NCBI GenBank assembly: GCA_038030265.1
Contig: CM075939.1
Span: forward strand, 19,945,253-20,009,252
DNA from: Corythucha ciliata
Lineage: Eukaryota; Arthropoda; Insecta; Hemiptera; Tingidae
Length of the DNA: 64,000 bases
Direction of reading: 5' to 3'
Below the pieces are notes generated by a model that did not search any database, was not told the DNA's origin, and saw nothing but the letters and a program-made list of their open reading frames with translations. Positions 23,100-34,582 of the stretch are shown here, piece after piece. Both the position numbers and the translations under genes were made by a program. The first letter of the stretch is position 1, and each line of letters opens with the position of its first letter.

Positions 23100-26000
23100 A
23101 TAGAATAATAACTATACTGTCGTAAAGAAGGGAAACTTCCCTAAATTTTCGAAGCCAAGGGAAGGTAGCTTCTCGGGGGGAAATGGGAAGGTTAGCTTCA
23201 CTTCCCCCTTCCTTGTTCATCCAAATTTTGTTTCCATGTTACTTTTGTTTAATTTTCACTCCTCCTCTGGTTTTTTTTTGGCACGAAGCTCCAAGTTCAA
23301 AAATAAAAAAGGCAGGAAGTCAAATTGAGTTTATTTATTTTATTTTCTTCGTTGATACTTCAAGTGGTTTTCAGGGTACATCGATCAAGTTGAATGGTTT
23401 ATGAAAGAGGAATACTTCATGAAGCATCATAGGATGTGAGAACATGAGAATCCGTATACAAATTACAGAATAGTAGGTGGAAGAATTCGGTTCACAAGTA
23501 GTAATAGGTTGTGGTATATTGCGGCAAAGTGAGTAAAATTGTGTTGTTTGTATAGCTCGCACAGTAATATAACTCTGAATAACTATTCACAATTCAGTAT
23601 GAGTATCTAAAACTACCTAACGACTTGATTGCATATTTACAGGAGGAAAATTACATTTTTCATGGTGTCTCTCATTCTTTTAAAACCTGGCTTGAGTCAG
23701 ACCTATTATACCTATTATGTCGAATTCCCCACCAGGGAATGAGTAAGACTTGAGATTGCCCAGAAAATAAAACAGAAATATTGTGGATTTAACATTAACC
23801 TGTCGTATAATACGAAGCTTGCGACAACCCCACCCCTTTCTGATTCACCAGAAAAATAGGCTTTCAAGAAAATATACAATTAGATTCATATTAAATTATA
23901 ATACGCTTGTCAGTGAATTGCTTTGTGCGATTCTTACCACCCCGATCTGGTATTTCCTCTAGTCGAAGGGACGAGTCATGAATGAACCTCTCTGTACAAA
24001 GAGGAAAGTTGGACATGAGCTTGGACCTCTAGTATAATCTTCTGTCTATTTTATTTAAGACTACTGAGTTTATAATTGGAGAAGTATTTAGAGGGTTTTC
24101 AAGAGAATTAACAATGGACATTGCAACGATCTCAAGAAGAACGTCTCAAGAACAACAGAACAGCTCTGAGAAAGGGGTGAAAATACGTCAGTTTGAGGGG
24201 GGATTACGAATCACAGCTTTCATTATTCAATATTTTACAAAATTATAGGTATTGTAGGTCGCCTTGTTATGAGGTTCCGGAGGAAACAATTAATTGCGAT
24301 CTGGAGGTGAGGTTTACGTACATAACATAGTATTTTGGTTCCCGGAGGCGGACTGTTGGTTTTTCAATTTAAAAGAGGCTTTCGAATTTTTGAGAGATCC
24401 CCCGGGGCCGGCGCAATCTTAAGAATATTATGCACACAGCTGGTCTGGTAAACGCCCAACGTAATCTGCTCCAGCCCCCCCCCCCCAAGAAAAAATTAAA
24501 TAAATACAAATAATTGTTAAGGACTCCCCTCACCGTTTACACTCTTCGGTTACCCCTCTCCCTGACTCTCACCGACGAATTCCCTACCAATTTAGCCCAG
24601 TTCCACTCAAAATCTGCCTTTGTTTTGCTCAGAACAATAATTTCAGACCACATTGAAAAACCTGATGAATTAAAATTCTTTGAGCAATCATTGGTCAGTT
24701 ACCCAGAGCCAAACTTACGCGTTTTTTTTCTCAACTTTTTAGTGAAGGAGTTTCAACATTTGAATCTTGCTAGTTGCTTGTACTTTGGGCAATTAGAAAG
24801 ACGAACCAATTAATTGGCTGAATTATCAGTGGATGAAGTCGATGGCTGAGAAGAATCACGTGAATTTAATGAGTAAAGGAGGGAACTGAGGACACCAAAA
24901 GTATAGCCAGATAGGCAAAAGAAATAGGATTGCTCGCACAAGCAGAAGTGATGGCGTATATGATGGTGACTTAGATAGTAATTAGCGCCCAATCATAGAG
25001 CTTGGAGTAGAAGTGGGATGAATCGCATAATCAATTTTTGACGCAATATAAAGGAATATCTATTCCTCCGTAATTTACAAACAGGCGTCCCTGAGGAAGC
25101 AATGAATTTTGAATTGATGATCTGATGGAGAAGGTGATACAAGAGGAAGACCCCGTGGTTCACATCACTGGACGTGCGTTGATGACGGTTAATACTAGCA
25201 CTGAAACTACTTAAAGTAGAGCTTCAAGTATAGGAATAACGTAATTAAAAAGCAGCGGTCTCCCTCCGTGTTGAGTTGGAGGCATGAAGTGTTGGTCTTC
25301 GAAGAGAAGATCACGCATATCTGATGATCGCGGCATGGGACGTTCCATCCAATCAAATGGATCCGCTCATTCCTCTAAAACGTAATCCAAACGGTGCACC
25401 TAATGGTTAAAACAGAAAATATAATTTAATCCCGTCAATAAAATATACTGAGTAGTTTTGAAAAACCGTTTCTTACCACATAGGATCGGCAACAAGAAAT
25501 AGAAAATACTGCGGGAAGTTAACACCCACAGATCTCACATTTATCGTGCTGAAAGTGCATTCTGTAAATAATAGGAATACACAATTAGTAAAAAGAAATA
25601 ATTCAGAAATATTGCTAAGGGATATCCTTGCCCCTCCTAAATAGGATGAAGTGTTCCCGAACTACTCAATGAGAATTGACAACACGTACATTTGGTAACA
25701 ATTAGGAGTATTTCAAATTAAGCACAGTGTGTGAAAGCAGAGGATATAAACCATTGATCTTTTATGTCTGTCAATTTGCCTACAAAAAACAAGGAGGTGA
25801 TTCGTAGGAATAAACGCGCCCTTCTTTTCTTCAATCGGAAAATTATTATTATTATTCAATACGCTTGACACGGTGATGGAGGGCCAAAAAGTATTAGAAT
25901 CGGTAGATTCTCACTGGGCTCGAAATATATCGACCTCCCCCCCTTGAAAAACAATCAAAAGCTACACAACAATTTACTGAAGGGCAAAAAATAGCCAAAA

Positions 26001-27229
26001 AGATTGGGAAAAAGGAACTATCGGTATTTTCTCATACACGTGGAAGTATTTTCAGTATAGGCAATTAGGCAGGACGTCCAAGCAAAAATATCCCCGAAAT
26101 CCCTGTATTTATGGTACTGGCACCCAGATAGAGAGAATAAAAGTTACTTTTTTCCAAACTAATTAGAAAGATTTTGTCCTGTTCTTTCTGTGTTATTATT
26201 AGTAATAGATCAACCTTCACAACGTCATCATCACCTATAAAATGGATTACTTTTTTCCTAACTCTCCACGTCTCCACTTGTTTCTATGGATGAGGTAGCT
26301 CAAGTACTGGAATTTTCGGCATCTTTTCGCACTGATATTCTGCTTACTGGGCTTGGTTAGAAAATAAAAAGAAAGTTCTATTTTTTCCAGAGTACCAGGT
26401 TCCTAATACTAGGCATTACCACTAAGAACGCATTATACTTCCGTGCAAAACGTACTAGCCCTCCAGATTGCCCTAAAACACTTCTACAACACCATGCGCA
26501 GGTAAAGCTGCTTCTCTTAGATCTGTTTCCTGAGTACTAAATATTAATTGCCGTTGAAAGAAACTTTTGGCACCCAATTTCTCCCCCATAAGTGTAAAAT
26601 AAGTTTACTTTATTTCGTTCATTAGGAGGGATTTGATTATTTGATCGAGCTAGAAACTAACTGCGTTCATAAGGAATACATACCCCCCTGCAAGTTATTT
26701 TAAGTAAAGTTGAAAATATGTAGATACTTACTTGGTCATTTTGTTAAAGTGAGCATGCAGTTCAACTCTTCCGGCGTCGTGTCCGTTACGTCGGAAAATT
26801 TGAAAATGAAAAAACCACGGGGAAAATTACCTCAGCACTCTAATCACAACGAAATTACACTAGAAGAAAATGCAGAAAGCGATAAATCATTGATTTTTCC
26901 ACACTCCAATATTCATTTCAGCTGATTTTCCGGCTGATTTTAATAACAAAAAGCGGAATTTTTTTTCAAAAAAATGACCACAATTTGGATAGAAAAAAAT
27001 GTTGCCAATTATTAAAGTATTCTCTAATAATTTCGTACAAAAACAATTTTCATTCGTTAAATTAACGAGAAAAAGGAACACAAATAATTCAGTTTTAGAA
27101 AAAATAATTAATTCAATTTGTTTACATTTTTGTTGACAATTAGTTTGGTTGGTACAGATCTCGGGGGGAGCCAATCAGACGTGCCCCCTTCGAAGCTTTG
27201 CACCCCCCGCCTTGAGTGAGCACCCACTG
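23100..27229. mobile_element. 4.1-kb insertion inside the transposase frame
   Basis: Flanked by the direct repeat ATTACACCC (23091-23099 and 27230-27238), which restores the transposase reading across it, so this is an insertion. The right edge read inward, CAGTGGGTGCTCACTCAAGG, looks hAT-like, but the left edge does not match it. No recognisable protein was found inside; frames such as 24514-24813 and 26710-26925 show no known motif. It holds poly-C near 24475 and much AT-rich sequence. Confidence 0.6.
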
Positions 27230-27895
27230 ATTACACCCCCAAAAAACTCTGGGTCTTATTTTTATAATTACGAAGGGAGACACAGCATGGTTCTTCTAGC
27301 AGTAGTTGACGCAAAATACCGATTCCTAATGGTGGACTTTGGAACAAATGGACGGATTTCCGACGGCGGAGTTCTTCAAAATACACATTTTTTTAAAAAA
27401 TTGGTGAACAACGATTTACAAATTCCACTACCTGATGACGTTACTGATAATTTCAAAAATGTTCCTTATGTATTCGTTGCGGATGACGCTTTTCCTCTCC
27501 GAACTGATATTTTGAAGCCGTTTAGGCAAGGTCTACTGGATTCCGCCGAAAAAGAGATTTTTAACTACAGATTATCTCGAGCAAGGAATGTAGGGGAAAA
27601 CGTTTTCGGAATGCTCGCGTCACGGTTTCGTATCTTCCAGACTCCAACTAATCTAAAGCCACAAAACATCGAGAAAATAGTAATGGCGACGTGTGCTTTG
27701 CATAAATTCTTGATTGAACATCAATCTAGCACATACGCTTCAGTAAACTGCATGTTTGAAGAAAATGCTCACGATGGATCTGTAATTACCATGGGTTACG
27801 ATTGCTCGCAATTGAACATGGTTCCTCTCAACCGTCGTATCGAAGAAAATATTTGTATTGATGCAAAAGAAATCAGAGAAAAATTCATGATGTAA

Positions 27896-28360
27896 TTATT
27901 ACGCGACATCTTAAACTCAAAGAAAATTATGCGTTTCAAAAGCCGTTGAAAAGCCATGGAGGTAGAAACAAATGGAGGGACTGAAAAAGCTTCAATGTTG
28001 AAACATGCGAAGATAGTCTGTCTCCCATTGATATAAAATTAAAATAAATAAAAACTTAACGTAAGGAAATATTCCGGGCAAATATATCCGAATAAGGAAA
28101 TATAATAGATTACTGAAGTTGAGCACAGTATTGTTCAATTAAAAATCTTACGTCTCCGGCGTACTGTGTCCTCAATGTAAATGTTATCTGAAAAAGTTGT
28201 TCAGTGTACCTATCTTTACAATGAGTAAACGTAGATGGTAGATAATTATTTATGGCCTGGGAAGGGGGGGTCAAAAACATACACATGTGGTCTTGGAAAT
28301 TGAACTGAGAACTTTCAACCTTCAACCCCCAATACACGTACTATTCAATCCTTCAGGGAT
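27896..28360. other. intergenic, nothing recognised
   Basis: AT-rich sequence after the transposase stop. No terminal inverted repeat of the Harbinger element could be found here. Confidence 0.35.
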
Positions 28361-28812
28361 ATACTGAACGACAAGGATGTTCTGAGCATCAGTACCCACC
28401 AAGCAATCGCCAAAAATTACACCGAAGATGCGGTCCAGACACCGTTTCGACCTCGGACCTTCAGCTACCTGGGCTACTCGGTCCTGCTTTCTGCTGAATA
28501 TCTATTTGCATCTATTAGCATCTATGCATCTCTGCTACCTATCTATCTATCTATCTATTCTATAGATGAAATAGATGCTAAACAATAGATGCCCAGCAAT
28601 TGAGCCGAGTACGGAGCCAATGGACCGCCCCTCGCTGGGAGCGGAGGTGCCACTGCACTGTAAACCCCGCCCAAGCGCCCAACCGGAGCCAGAAAAACCG
28701 AGTCAAGAAGGACCCGGCTCACTAGGAATGATGAGAACCGTGAGGGCCAAACGGGGATTGGGGATGTTTTGGCTAGTCAACACGGCCGAGTTCGATACTG
28801 AACGACAAGGAT
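28361..28812. mobile_element. segment between 18-bp direct repeats
   Basis: ATACTGAACGACAAGGAT occurs at 28361-28378 and again at 28795-28812. The 416 bp between are GC-richer than the surroundings and hold a (CTAT)n run at about 28538-28559. An exact 18-bp duplication fits a retrotransposed insert, but no source family or poly-A tail was recognised. The frame 28575-28838 has no known motif. Confidence 0.45.
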
Positions 28813-28965
28813 ATGAAACCATAGGGTCAGTTCTATAACTTTAACAACAGTTGTTAACGACAGTAAATTACATGTTTTCATTAACTAACTCGACAAAATT
28901 GAATGAAATCAGGTGCTTGACTGTTGGCATCAACTGTTGCTATTTTTATAAAACAGGGGCCTTAT

Positions 28966-29095
28966 TCTCTAACGAAATAGAAACTTTGCTTTGGTAGAAA
29001 CATTGAAATCTCATTCATGAAAATAAGAGAACTGAACGGAAACATATGATTTTTGAAAAAAGCAATGATGAAAAGTTAGTGAGTATTGCTAACTT
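28966..29095. mobile_element. MITE fragment (GGGGCCTTATTCTCTAAC family)
   Basis: Nearly identical to 36571-36700 (AACGAAATAGAAACTTTGCT and following). The right end is lacking or replaced by minisatellite sequence. Confidence 0.7.
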
Positions 29096-29400
29096 CGTAG
29101 GTGGAAAAGTGCTAATTCATGGATGAAATTTAAACAAAGCGCTAATTCGCTGCTAAAATTGGGAAAACTCCAATTCACGGTTTCCGGAGGTAACGAGTTC
29201 ATTTAAGGCCAAATGTATAACAAAAGCGCTAATTCACGGCTACGTTTGAGATAAATTGCTAATGCCCGGCTAATATAATTGAGAAAAATCCCTAATTTAA
29301 GGCTATTTATAAACTATATTCCTTGTTTATTGAGAGACTAAAGGGGCTTATAGAGATTTCCACCTAGTGCCCCGTTAGGTGTAGGTCTGCCACTGTAAGT
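29096..29400. repeat. short ~28-bp minisatellite block with element-like right end
   Basis: Monomers of the GCGCTAATTCACGGCTA type. The right end read inward is CAGTGGCAGACCTACACC, a hAT-like start, and the preceding 60 bp align with the right end of the 15641-17300 block. Confidence 0.6.
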
Positions 29401-29997
29401 GTAAAACTGAACCCTGCACTGTAAACTGTACACTGCACTGTACTGTAAAAGTGTCCAAAAATGAGCGTTTCCGGTTGCCGTTATGAACCAACACAGGCAG
29501 GTTTTTCTCGACTCCACATCAGGGTGGCCCAGCAAAGCCAGCGTGCGTCGAGGCTCTTCCTTTGGACTTCAGGCCTGTGGACTGTATGGACAACATGTGC
29601 GGGGAAATTAATTCAGCACCTGTAAACGGCATAAAACGGCGGCTTCACTTTAGAACCACATCACCATCTCATCTGATCCAAAACTGTCTCGATTTTCGGA
29701 TTCCTCGTGTTGAAAAACTCGAAAATTGAGTAGAGGTTTCGTCCATTTTTAAATTTTTGTCAGTTTCACAAAAAATCACTGTGTTTCGATATATGAGCCG
29801 TATACTTACATCATGAGTCGCTTGGACAGTGCTTAGTTGAACATATTTTGTAACCGGTTTCCTCCATAATACCACTGAATGGCAGCCACCGCCATTCAGT
29901 TTTGCCATTTTTGTCGATTTGATCATTAGTCACTCATTACACATTCGAGAGAACTTCTCGATGTCTCTAGTCGTTCCACAACGGGTGGAGCTACTTA
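29401..29997. repeat. copy of the long-unit repeat seen in TDRD9 intron 14
   Basis: Shares TGGCCCAGC...AGG, TTGGACTTCAGGCCTGT and CTCGACTCC with 57466-57700. The rest is unremarkable; minus-strand frames here are not credible genes. Confidence 0.5.
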
Positions 29998-30440
29998 AAT
30001 TCCTTTTTAGTGCATTTCATTCTGAAAAATGCACTATTGGTCTCGTCGTGATGGTGGCAAACATGGGTCATGTCATGTTTTTTTCACGTTTCAGAACCTC
30101 TAGAACACGAATTCTGTGGTCTCAAGGATTCATACATATATTTCTTTGTTTATTTATAATATTATGGCCGTTTTCTTGTTAACACGATAACTCTCGAAGA
30201 AATCAATTTAGCGGAACGCGCTTTGGCACAAAAATCAGTAGTCATAAGACCCTGGTCGGTATTACATTTGGGCCAAATTGGTCAAATTGTAGGGGGGGGG
30301 GGAATAGGGGTTAAATGGTCAAAAAATCACTATAAATCACCAGTTGATTCTAGAAGCATCATATTTTGTAACCTTTGTACTGTTTGTAATATTTTGTACT
30401 CCATGATGGAGTAGCCTTTGATTCCCATTTTATACCTTTA
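29998..30440. repeat. dispersed repeat, copy 2 (inverted relative to 16010-16530)
   Basis: Reverse complement of the repeat at 16010-16530, with a poly-G run at about 30292-30301. Confidence 0.75.
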
Positions 30441-30464
30441 GGTCAAAAACAGACACGTGGTATT

Positions 30465-30871
30465 AAACTGTCAGTTTGGATTGTTCAGTTCAGTCCGCCA
30501 CACACGTACAGTTCAATTCTTCAGTTAACATGGATTCGAATGAGCAGGACCGTATTGCCGTTCTCGGTTTAATTTGTGCAGTGATTCATCAGGAAAGTAA
30601 CCAACCTAAAAGACGCAGGCAGTGGTGCAAGGAATGGTTGAGACGGCGGAAACAATCTTCGGATAGTAGCAATTGAACTGAGAACTGTACAGTTTAACTG
30701 TGCAGTTCACCATAACTGAGACGAAATGCCCACTCACGTGCAGTTTAGACTGTCAGTTTGAACTGTACAGTTCAAACTGACAGTCTAAACTGCACGTGTG
30801 TGGGGGACTGAACTGAACAGTCCAAACTGACAGTTTGAACTGACAGTTCAAACTGCACGTGAGTGGCGGGC
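30465..30871 (+). mobile_element. internally deleted Harbinger derivative
   Basis: Starts inside the left subterminal repeats of the element at 21241 and keeps about 48 codons of the transposase N-terminus almost unchanged (MDSNEQDRIAVLGLICAV onward). It then jumps to right subterminal repeats and the end GCACGTGAGTGGCGGGC at 30871, followed by TTA. A MITE in the making from the same parent family. Confidence 0.85.
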
Positions 30872-31055
30872 TTAACGAAGCAAAAAAGCATCGTTCCTCA
30901 CTGACGTTGACCAGCAACTAGTCGTTCCTCACGAACGTTGATCGATGCCGTTTTACCAAGCATGGCATCACTGATACATCTTAAATGAAATACACATATA
31001 TTGAAGAGCAACAAGTTTAAGAAATGAGAGTAGGGCACATCACAAATAAACTTAC

Positions 31056-31470
31056 GCAGTAGGTCCTCGACACAAGTCTAGTAAAACGCTCAGCTTTAAT
31101 TTTGCTCGGGGACTTCTGCGGAGAAAGCCTTGAACACAACCCATGGCCCATGAATCTAGAGGGTGCAAAATCTGGGTCGTTCACTATTTCACTAGGGCGC
31201 CCTGAAGACCATAGCAAGGAAACATGAGAAAAACCCTTCCTTCACACGTATTCATGTTTTTATGATCTTGCCTGAAATGAAATGCCGGCCACAGACGTAG
31301 GAAAATTTGGGCAAATTCTTTCTATTAATGGCTTTGAGCCATAAACGCCTTTGCGCCATTTTCCGTTCCCCCAAACCCTTGTGTTTGAGAGGCACTTCCG
31401 GAACTTTAAACAAAGATACCGATTTGAAACCCTTGACAGCGCAGCCCACGACACAGCAACTTCGAACCAT
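31056..31470 (-). CDS. THAP-domain protein, first two coding exons (partial)
   Basis: THAP is a sequence-specific C2CH zinc-finger fold. Exon 1, 31470-31272, starts at ATG and gives CCVVGC (first zinc pair), FKVP, W44, AINRKNLPKFSYVC and C60-x2-H63. C10 to C60 spacing is 49 residues, within the family range. Exon 2, 31201-31056, continues in phase with RPSEIVNDPDFAPSRFMG, the usual stretch after the HF-SG end of THAP domains. The intron (31271-31202) begins GC rather than GT and ends TTCAG. Exon 2 ends at a consensus donor (GTAAGT at 31055 downward), but no exon 3 was found before the Harbinger derivative at 30871. It may be a cellular gene or part of a THAP-bearing transposase such as P-element type. 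Confidence 0.75.
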
Positions 31471-31912
31471 CCTGTGGAATGATTAAATTAGTTCATTTTC
31501 ACCAGTTGGAGTACAAGAAAATCAGTATTGAATGTTCAAGCATCAAAACAGTTGGGTACCCGACTTGGAGGCCTTTCCTCCAACTGATTAAGCATTCTCC
31601 CCTTCAAAATCCTCCTTTATATTAAGCAGAGGACTTGTGGCTTCATATTAATCTACTTTAATTACCTTGAGTGTACGAGAAGACTCACAAATAATAAAAA
31701 AACAAATCACCACACAAAACTACGTAATCTATGCCTTCCGAAAGATAAGAATGTCAAAATAATCGATTAGTTTGATAGGCCGTACGACGCTAATTTGACA
31801 TGTGAGAATCAAAAATCACTTTCAGCTCATTTTCTGACAAATCACCGTCTCACTTTTTTACTGGCTGACTTTTTTAATCTGGGCAATTTTCGGGCTGGAA
31901 TTGGAGAAAAAG
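31471..31912. other. intergenic, nothing recognised
   Basis: No gene found. The acceptor-like ATTCCACAG just before the THAP ATG (minus strand) suggests an upstream untranslated exon somewhere here. Confidence 0.35.
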
Positions 31913-33358
31913 GGGTCTGTCTAAAACGCGGATCTGCAGATCGGCAGATCTGCAAGATTAACACCTCGCATCTGCAGATTAACACCCCAAATCTGCAGAT
32001 TATCACCTAAAATTCCGTAATTCAACGAAAATGAGACTACAATTGAAAAATAAAGTTAAAGTAGACCAATAATAGGCACAACATTACTGATCATATTTTA
32101 ATATGACAATAATGAAGCGACACACTCGAACAATCACTTTTACTTCATTCGCTCAGACTTCAATTGCATGCAACAGCCAATCATACCATTCACAAAAAAT
32201 TTGCTTAAATTTTGACGCTTCCATGTAAATACAACAGGCACTTCCCCCCTACCACGCAGATCTGCAGATTCATGAAAGCCTGCAGACCGGCCACATAGCG
32301 TTAATTGTTCAGCCTCAAAATGAACACAAAAGCTACTCCAACAATTTTGGATGATTCACCTCAATTTTGACCTGTCCTGGTCAGTACAACTAGCACTTCC
32401 CCTCGGAGCGTGCAGATCTGCAGATTCATAAAATCCTGCAGATCGGCCACTTAGAGTTAATCGTACAGCATAAAAATGCATAATAGAGCTAATACAACAA
32501 TTTAAAATAATTCACCTCAATTTCGACCCCTCCTTGTCCATACAACAGGCACTTCCCCCCGTAGCGTGCAGATCTGCAGATTCATAAAAGCCTGCAGATC
32601 GGCCACTTATCGTCAATTGTTCAGCCTCAAAATGCATAATATAGCTAATCCAACTATTTGAGATTATTCACCTCAATTTTGACCGCTCCTGGTCAATACA
32701 ACTAACACTTCCCCCCGTAGCGTGCAGATCTGCAGATTCATAAAAGCCTGCAGATCGGCCACTTAGCGTTAATTGTTCAGCCTCAAAATGAACACAAAAG
32801 CCACTCCAACAATTTTGGATGATTCACCTCAATTTTGACCTGTCCTGGTCAGTACAACTAGCACTTCCCCTCGTAGCGTGCAGATCTGCAGATTCATAAA
32901 ATCCTGCAGATCGGCCACTTAGAGTGAATCGTACAGCATAAAAATGGATAATAGAGCTAATACAACAATTTAAAATAATTCACCTCAATTTCGACCCCTC
33001 CTTGTCCATACAACAGGCACTTCCCCCCGTAGCGTGCAGATCTGCAGATTCATAAAAGCCTGCAGATCGGCCACTTAGCGTCAATTTTTCAGCCTCAAAA
33101 TGCATAATATAGCTAATCCAACTATTTGAGATGATTCACCTCAATTTTGACCGCTCCTGGTCAATACAACTAGCACTTCCCCCCGTAGCGTGCAGATCTG
33201 CAGATTCATAATATCATGCAGATCGGCCACTTAGAGTTAATCGTACAGCCTAAAAATGCATAATAGAGCTAATACAACTATTTATGATAATTCACCTCAA
33301 TTTTGACCCCTCCTTGTCAATACAACAGGCACTTCCTCCCGTAGCGTGCAGATCTACA
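31913..33358. mobile_element. satellite-bearing fold-back element, truncated copy
   Basis: Left end GGGTCTGTCTAAAACGCGGA, then GATCTGCAGAT-rich subterminal repeats, then a unique stretch, all matching the complete element at 52373-54927. The inner part (from about 32255) is a 156-bp tandem satellite. The inverted right arm is missing. Confidence 0.85.
32255..33350. repeat. 156-bp satellite with three-monomer higher-order repeat
   Basis: GCAGATCTGCAGATTCATAA starts recur at about 32255, 32411, 32567, 32723, 32879, 33035, 33191 and 33347, spaced exactly 156. Monomers 1/4, 2/5 and 3/6 are near-identical pairs while neighbours differ clearly, giving a 468-bp higher-order unit. Monomer 7 is of the type-2 class. 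Each monomer holds a palindromic GCAGATCTGC. Confidence 0.92.
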
Positions 33359-34582
33359 AATGCATTTGCATTTGCATGCAATTCCAAATGCAATTATGCA
33401 TTTTGAGACTGAGTGCGGACAATTCCGCGCGGCAGTTCGCGTTCGGTGTGGCCATGGAGGTTTGAAGAGAGAGGAGGGAGCGATAGATGTAGAATCAAGT
33501 TAACGGGGTGAAGCCAACATACGCCACATTGGTAGTCCCGGAACCCATCAGGATTTGTGCTGAGGACTACTTTATCACGACTGCTGCTCTGTTATCTATA
33601 TCTTAAATATCAATGCCGAGGGACCACCAATATGGCGAAAATCGGCGTCACCCTTTTCAACTTATGCTCCCTCCTCTCTTCTCTTTTCCTTCCTCCATGG
33701 GTGTGGCGAGGCCTTTATTCAGTTATTCCCGAATGATGCAATGCGTTCCAGAAACAAAACAATTTAGAAATCCCCACCGCTCAACAAGTGATTTAAAACT
33801 AGTCTGTACGTACAAAGTATTTATGTAGGTACGCAAATTGACAATAAATTGAAAATCAAGCCAAACCTTCACATGCGAGCCGTCCAAATAGATAATTTTT
33901 GTCAAAAGAAAACTGATTTGATTTTTACTTAGGAGAATTTTAACTTTAAAGTTGAAATTAATGCTATGAAAGTTAAATGAATGCATGAATACGGGGCTAC
34001 AAGAACTGTCACGGCTCCGGCACACATGCTTTAGGTGGCTTAAACGTTCCATCTTCATTTGCACACACCATCGGGAGAAAAATAATAAAATTACTTGTCG
34101 GAAAATAATCTGTTTCCACAAAATGATTTCCACAAACCATCATTCAGGTGGTTATCGGTTTCCCGATTTTTATTTCATTTCATTTATTTTTCAGCTCAAC
34201 AGTAAAAAACACCAAACAGAGCAGTCAAAACAGCGACAATAATAATAATTTAATTTGCCACATTTTTTTTCTCGACGAATCTTTTGGAAAAAGATGTAAC
34301 GGAATTCCGCCACCTCCGTAAGCGTTACACTTCGGCACAGAGCAGTAATTTCTATTTTTATTAACTACTCTCCTTACTACTTAGAACAGAAATGAAGATG
34401 AAAAATATTGCTATAGGCGAGAACTAAGCAGAATGCTTGAAGGAAGGAATTTTTTTGTCGAAAAAATATCATTCATTCCTCTTCGTGACGATTTATTTCT
34501 CCTCATATTTTATTTAGATTTTATGTTCCTTTCAAATTATGCGATTTTAATCTGTCCTAAATTATGTTTTAAGACTTATAGC
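33359..34582. other. intergenic with element fragments
   Basis: Contains an inverted pair around 33515-33660 (CATACGCCACATTGGTAGTC / CACCAATATGGCG...), related to the ATATTTGGTCCCTC elements at 35595 and 37782. About 33920-34003 resembles the MITE at 2462. No supported gene; the minus-strand frame 33723-34133 lacks motifs. Confidence 0.4.

Larger units (their letters stand above)
21241..27895 (+). mobile_element. PIF/Harbinger DNA transposon, interrupted
   Basis: The left end GGGCCCCACTCACGTGCAGT follows GTAA, compatible with a 3-bp TWA target. Subterminal repeats of CAGTTTAAACTG/GAACTGTACAGTTC type fill 21262-21420. Inside are a broken transposase (21451-27895) and an antisense second-protein exon (22504-22876). 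A right end was not found next to the transposase stop. The best match to one is at 30850-30871, which belongs to a deleted relative. Confidence 0.85.
21451..27895 (+). pseudogene. Harbinger transposase (DDE_Tnp_4), disrupted
   Basis: DDE transposase of the PIF/Harbinger superfamily, in three coding blocks. Block 1, 21451-21895: MDSNEQDR start, FFNYFRMNETG, SISPHENLTATLRFLATG, ISPQCLGKIIPETC. Block 2, 22989-23099, after an intron with acceptor TGTTTCAG: EKWKEIAAVFEERWDFPHF, LGAMDGKHIDIT, with the first catalytic Asp. Block 3, 27230-27895: SGSYFYNYEGRHSMVLLAV, DGGVLQ, FVADDAFPL with the second Asp, and SRARNVGENVFGML with the Glu. Defects are an in-frame TAG at 23001-23003, a 4.1-kb insertion between ITP and PKNSGS, and a hairpin element at the end of block 1. 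The catalytic triad residues themselves survive. No active protein could be made from this copy. Confidence 0.88.

Noticed and set aside
23130..23215. Palindrome-rich GGGAAG/CTTCCC region as a regulatory element
   Set aside because: The short inverted repeats are near low-complexity sequence inside a transposon insertion, with no nearby gene to regulate.
24514..24813. 99-codon plus-strand frame inside the 4.1-kb insertion
   Set aside because: No domain, no splice context and a preceding poly-C tract; it could not be told from chance.
28575..28838. 87-codon proline-rich frame
   Set aside because: No recognised motif; it crosses the 18-bp direct repeat and so spans an insertion boundary.
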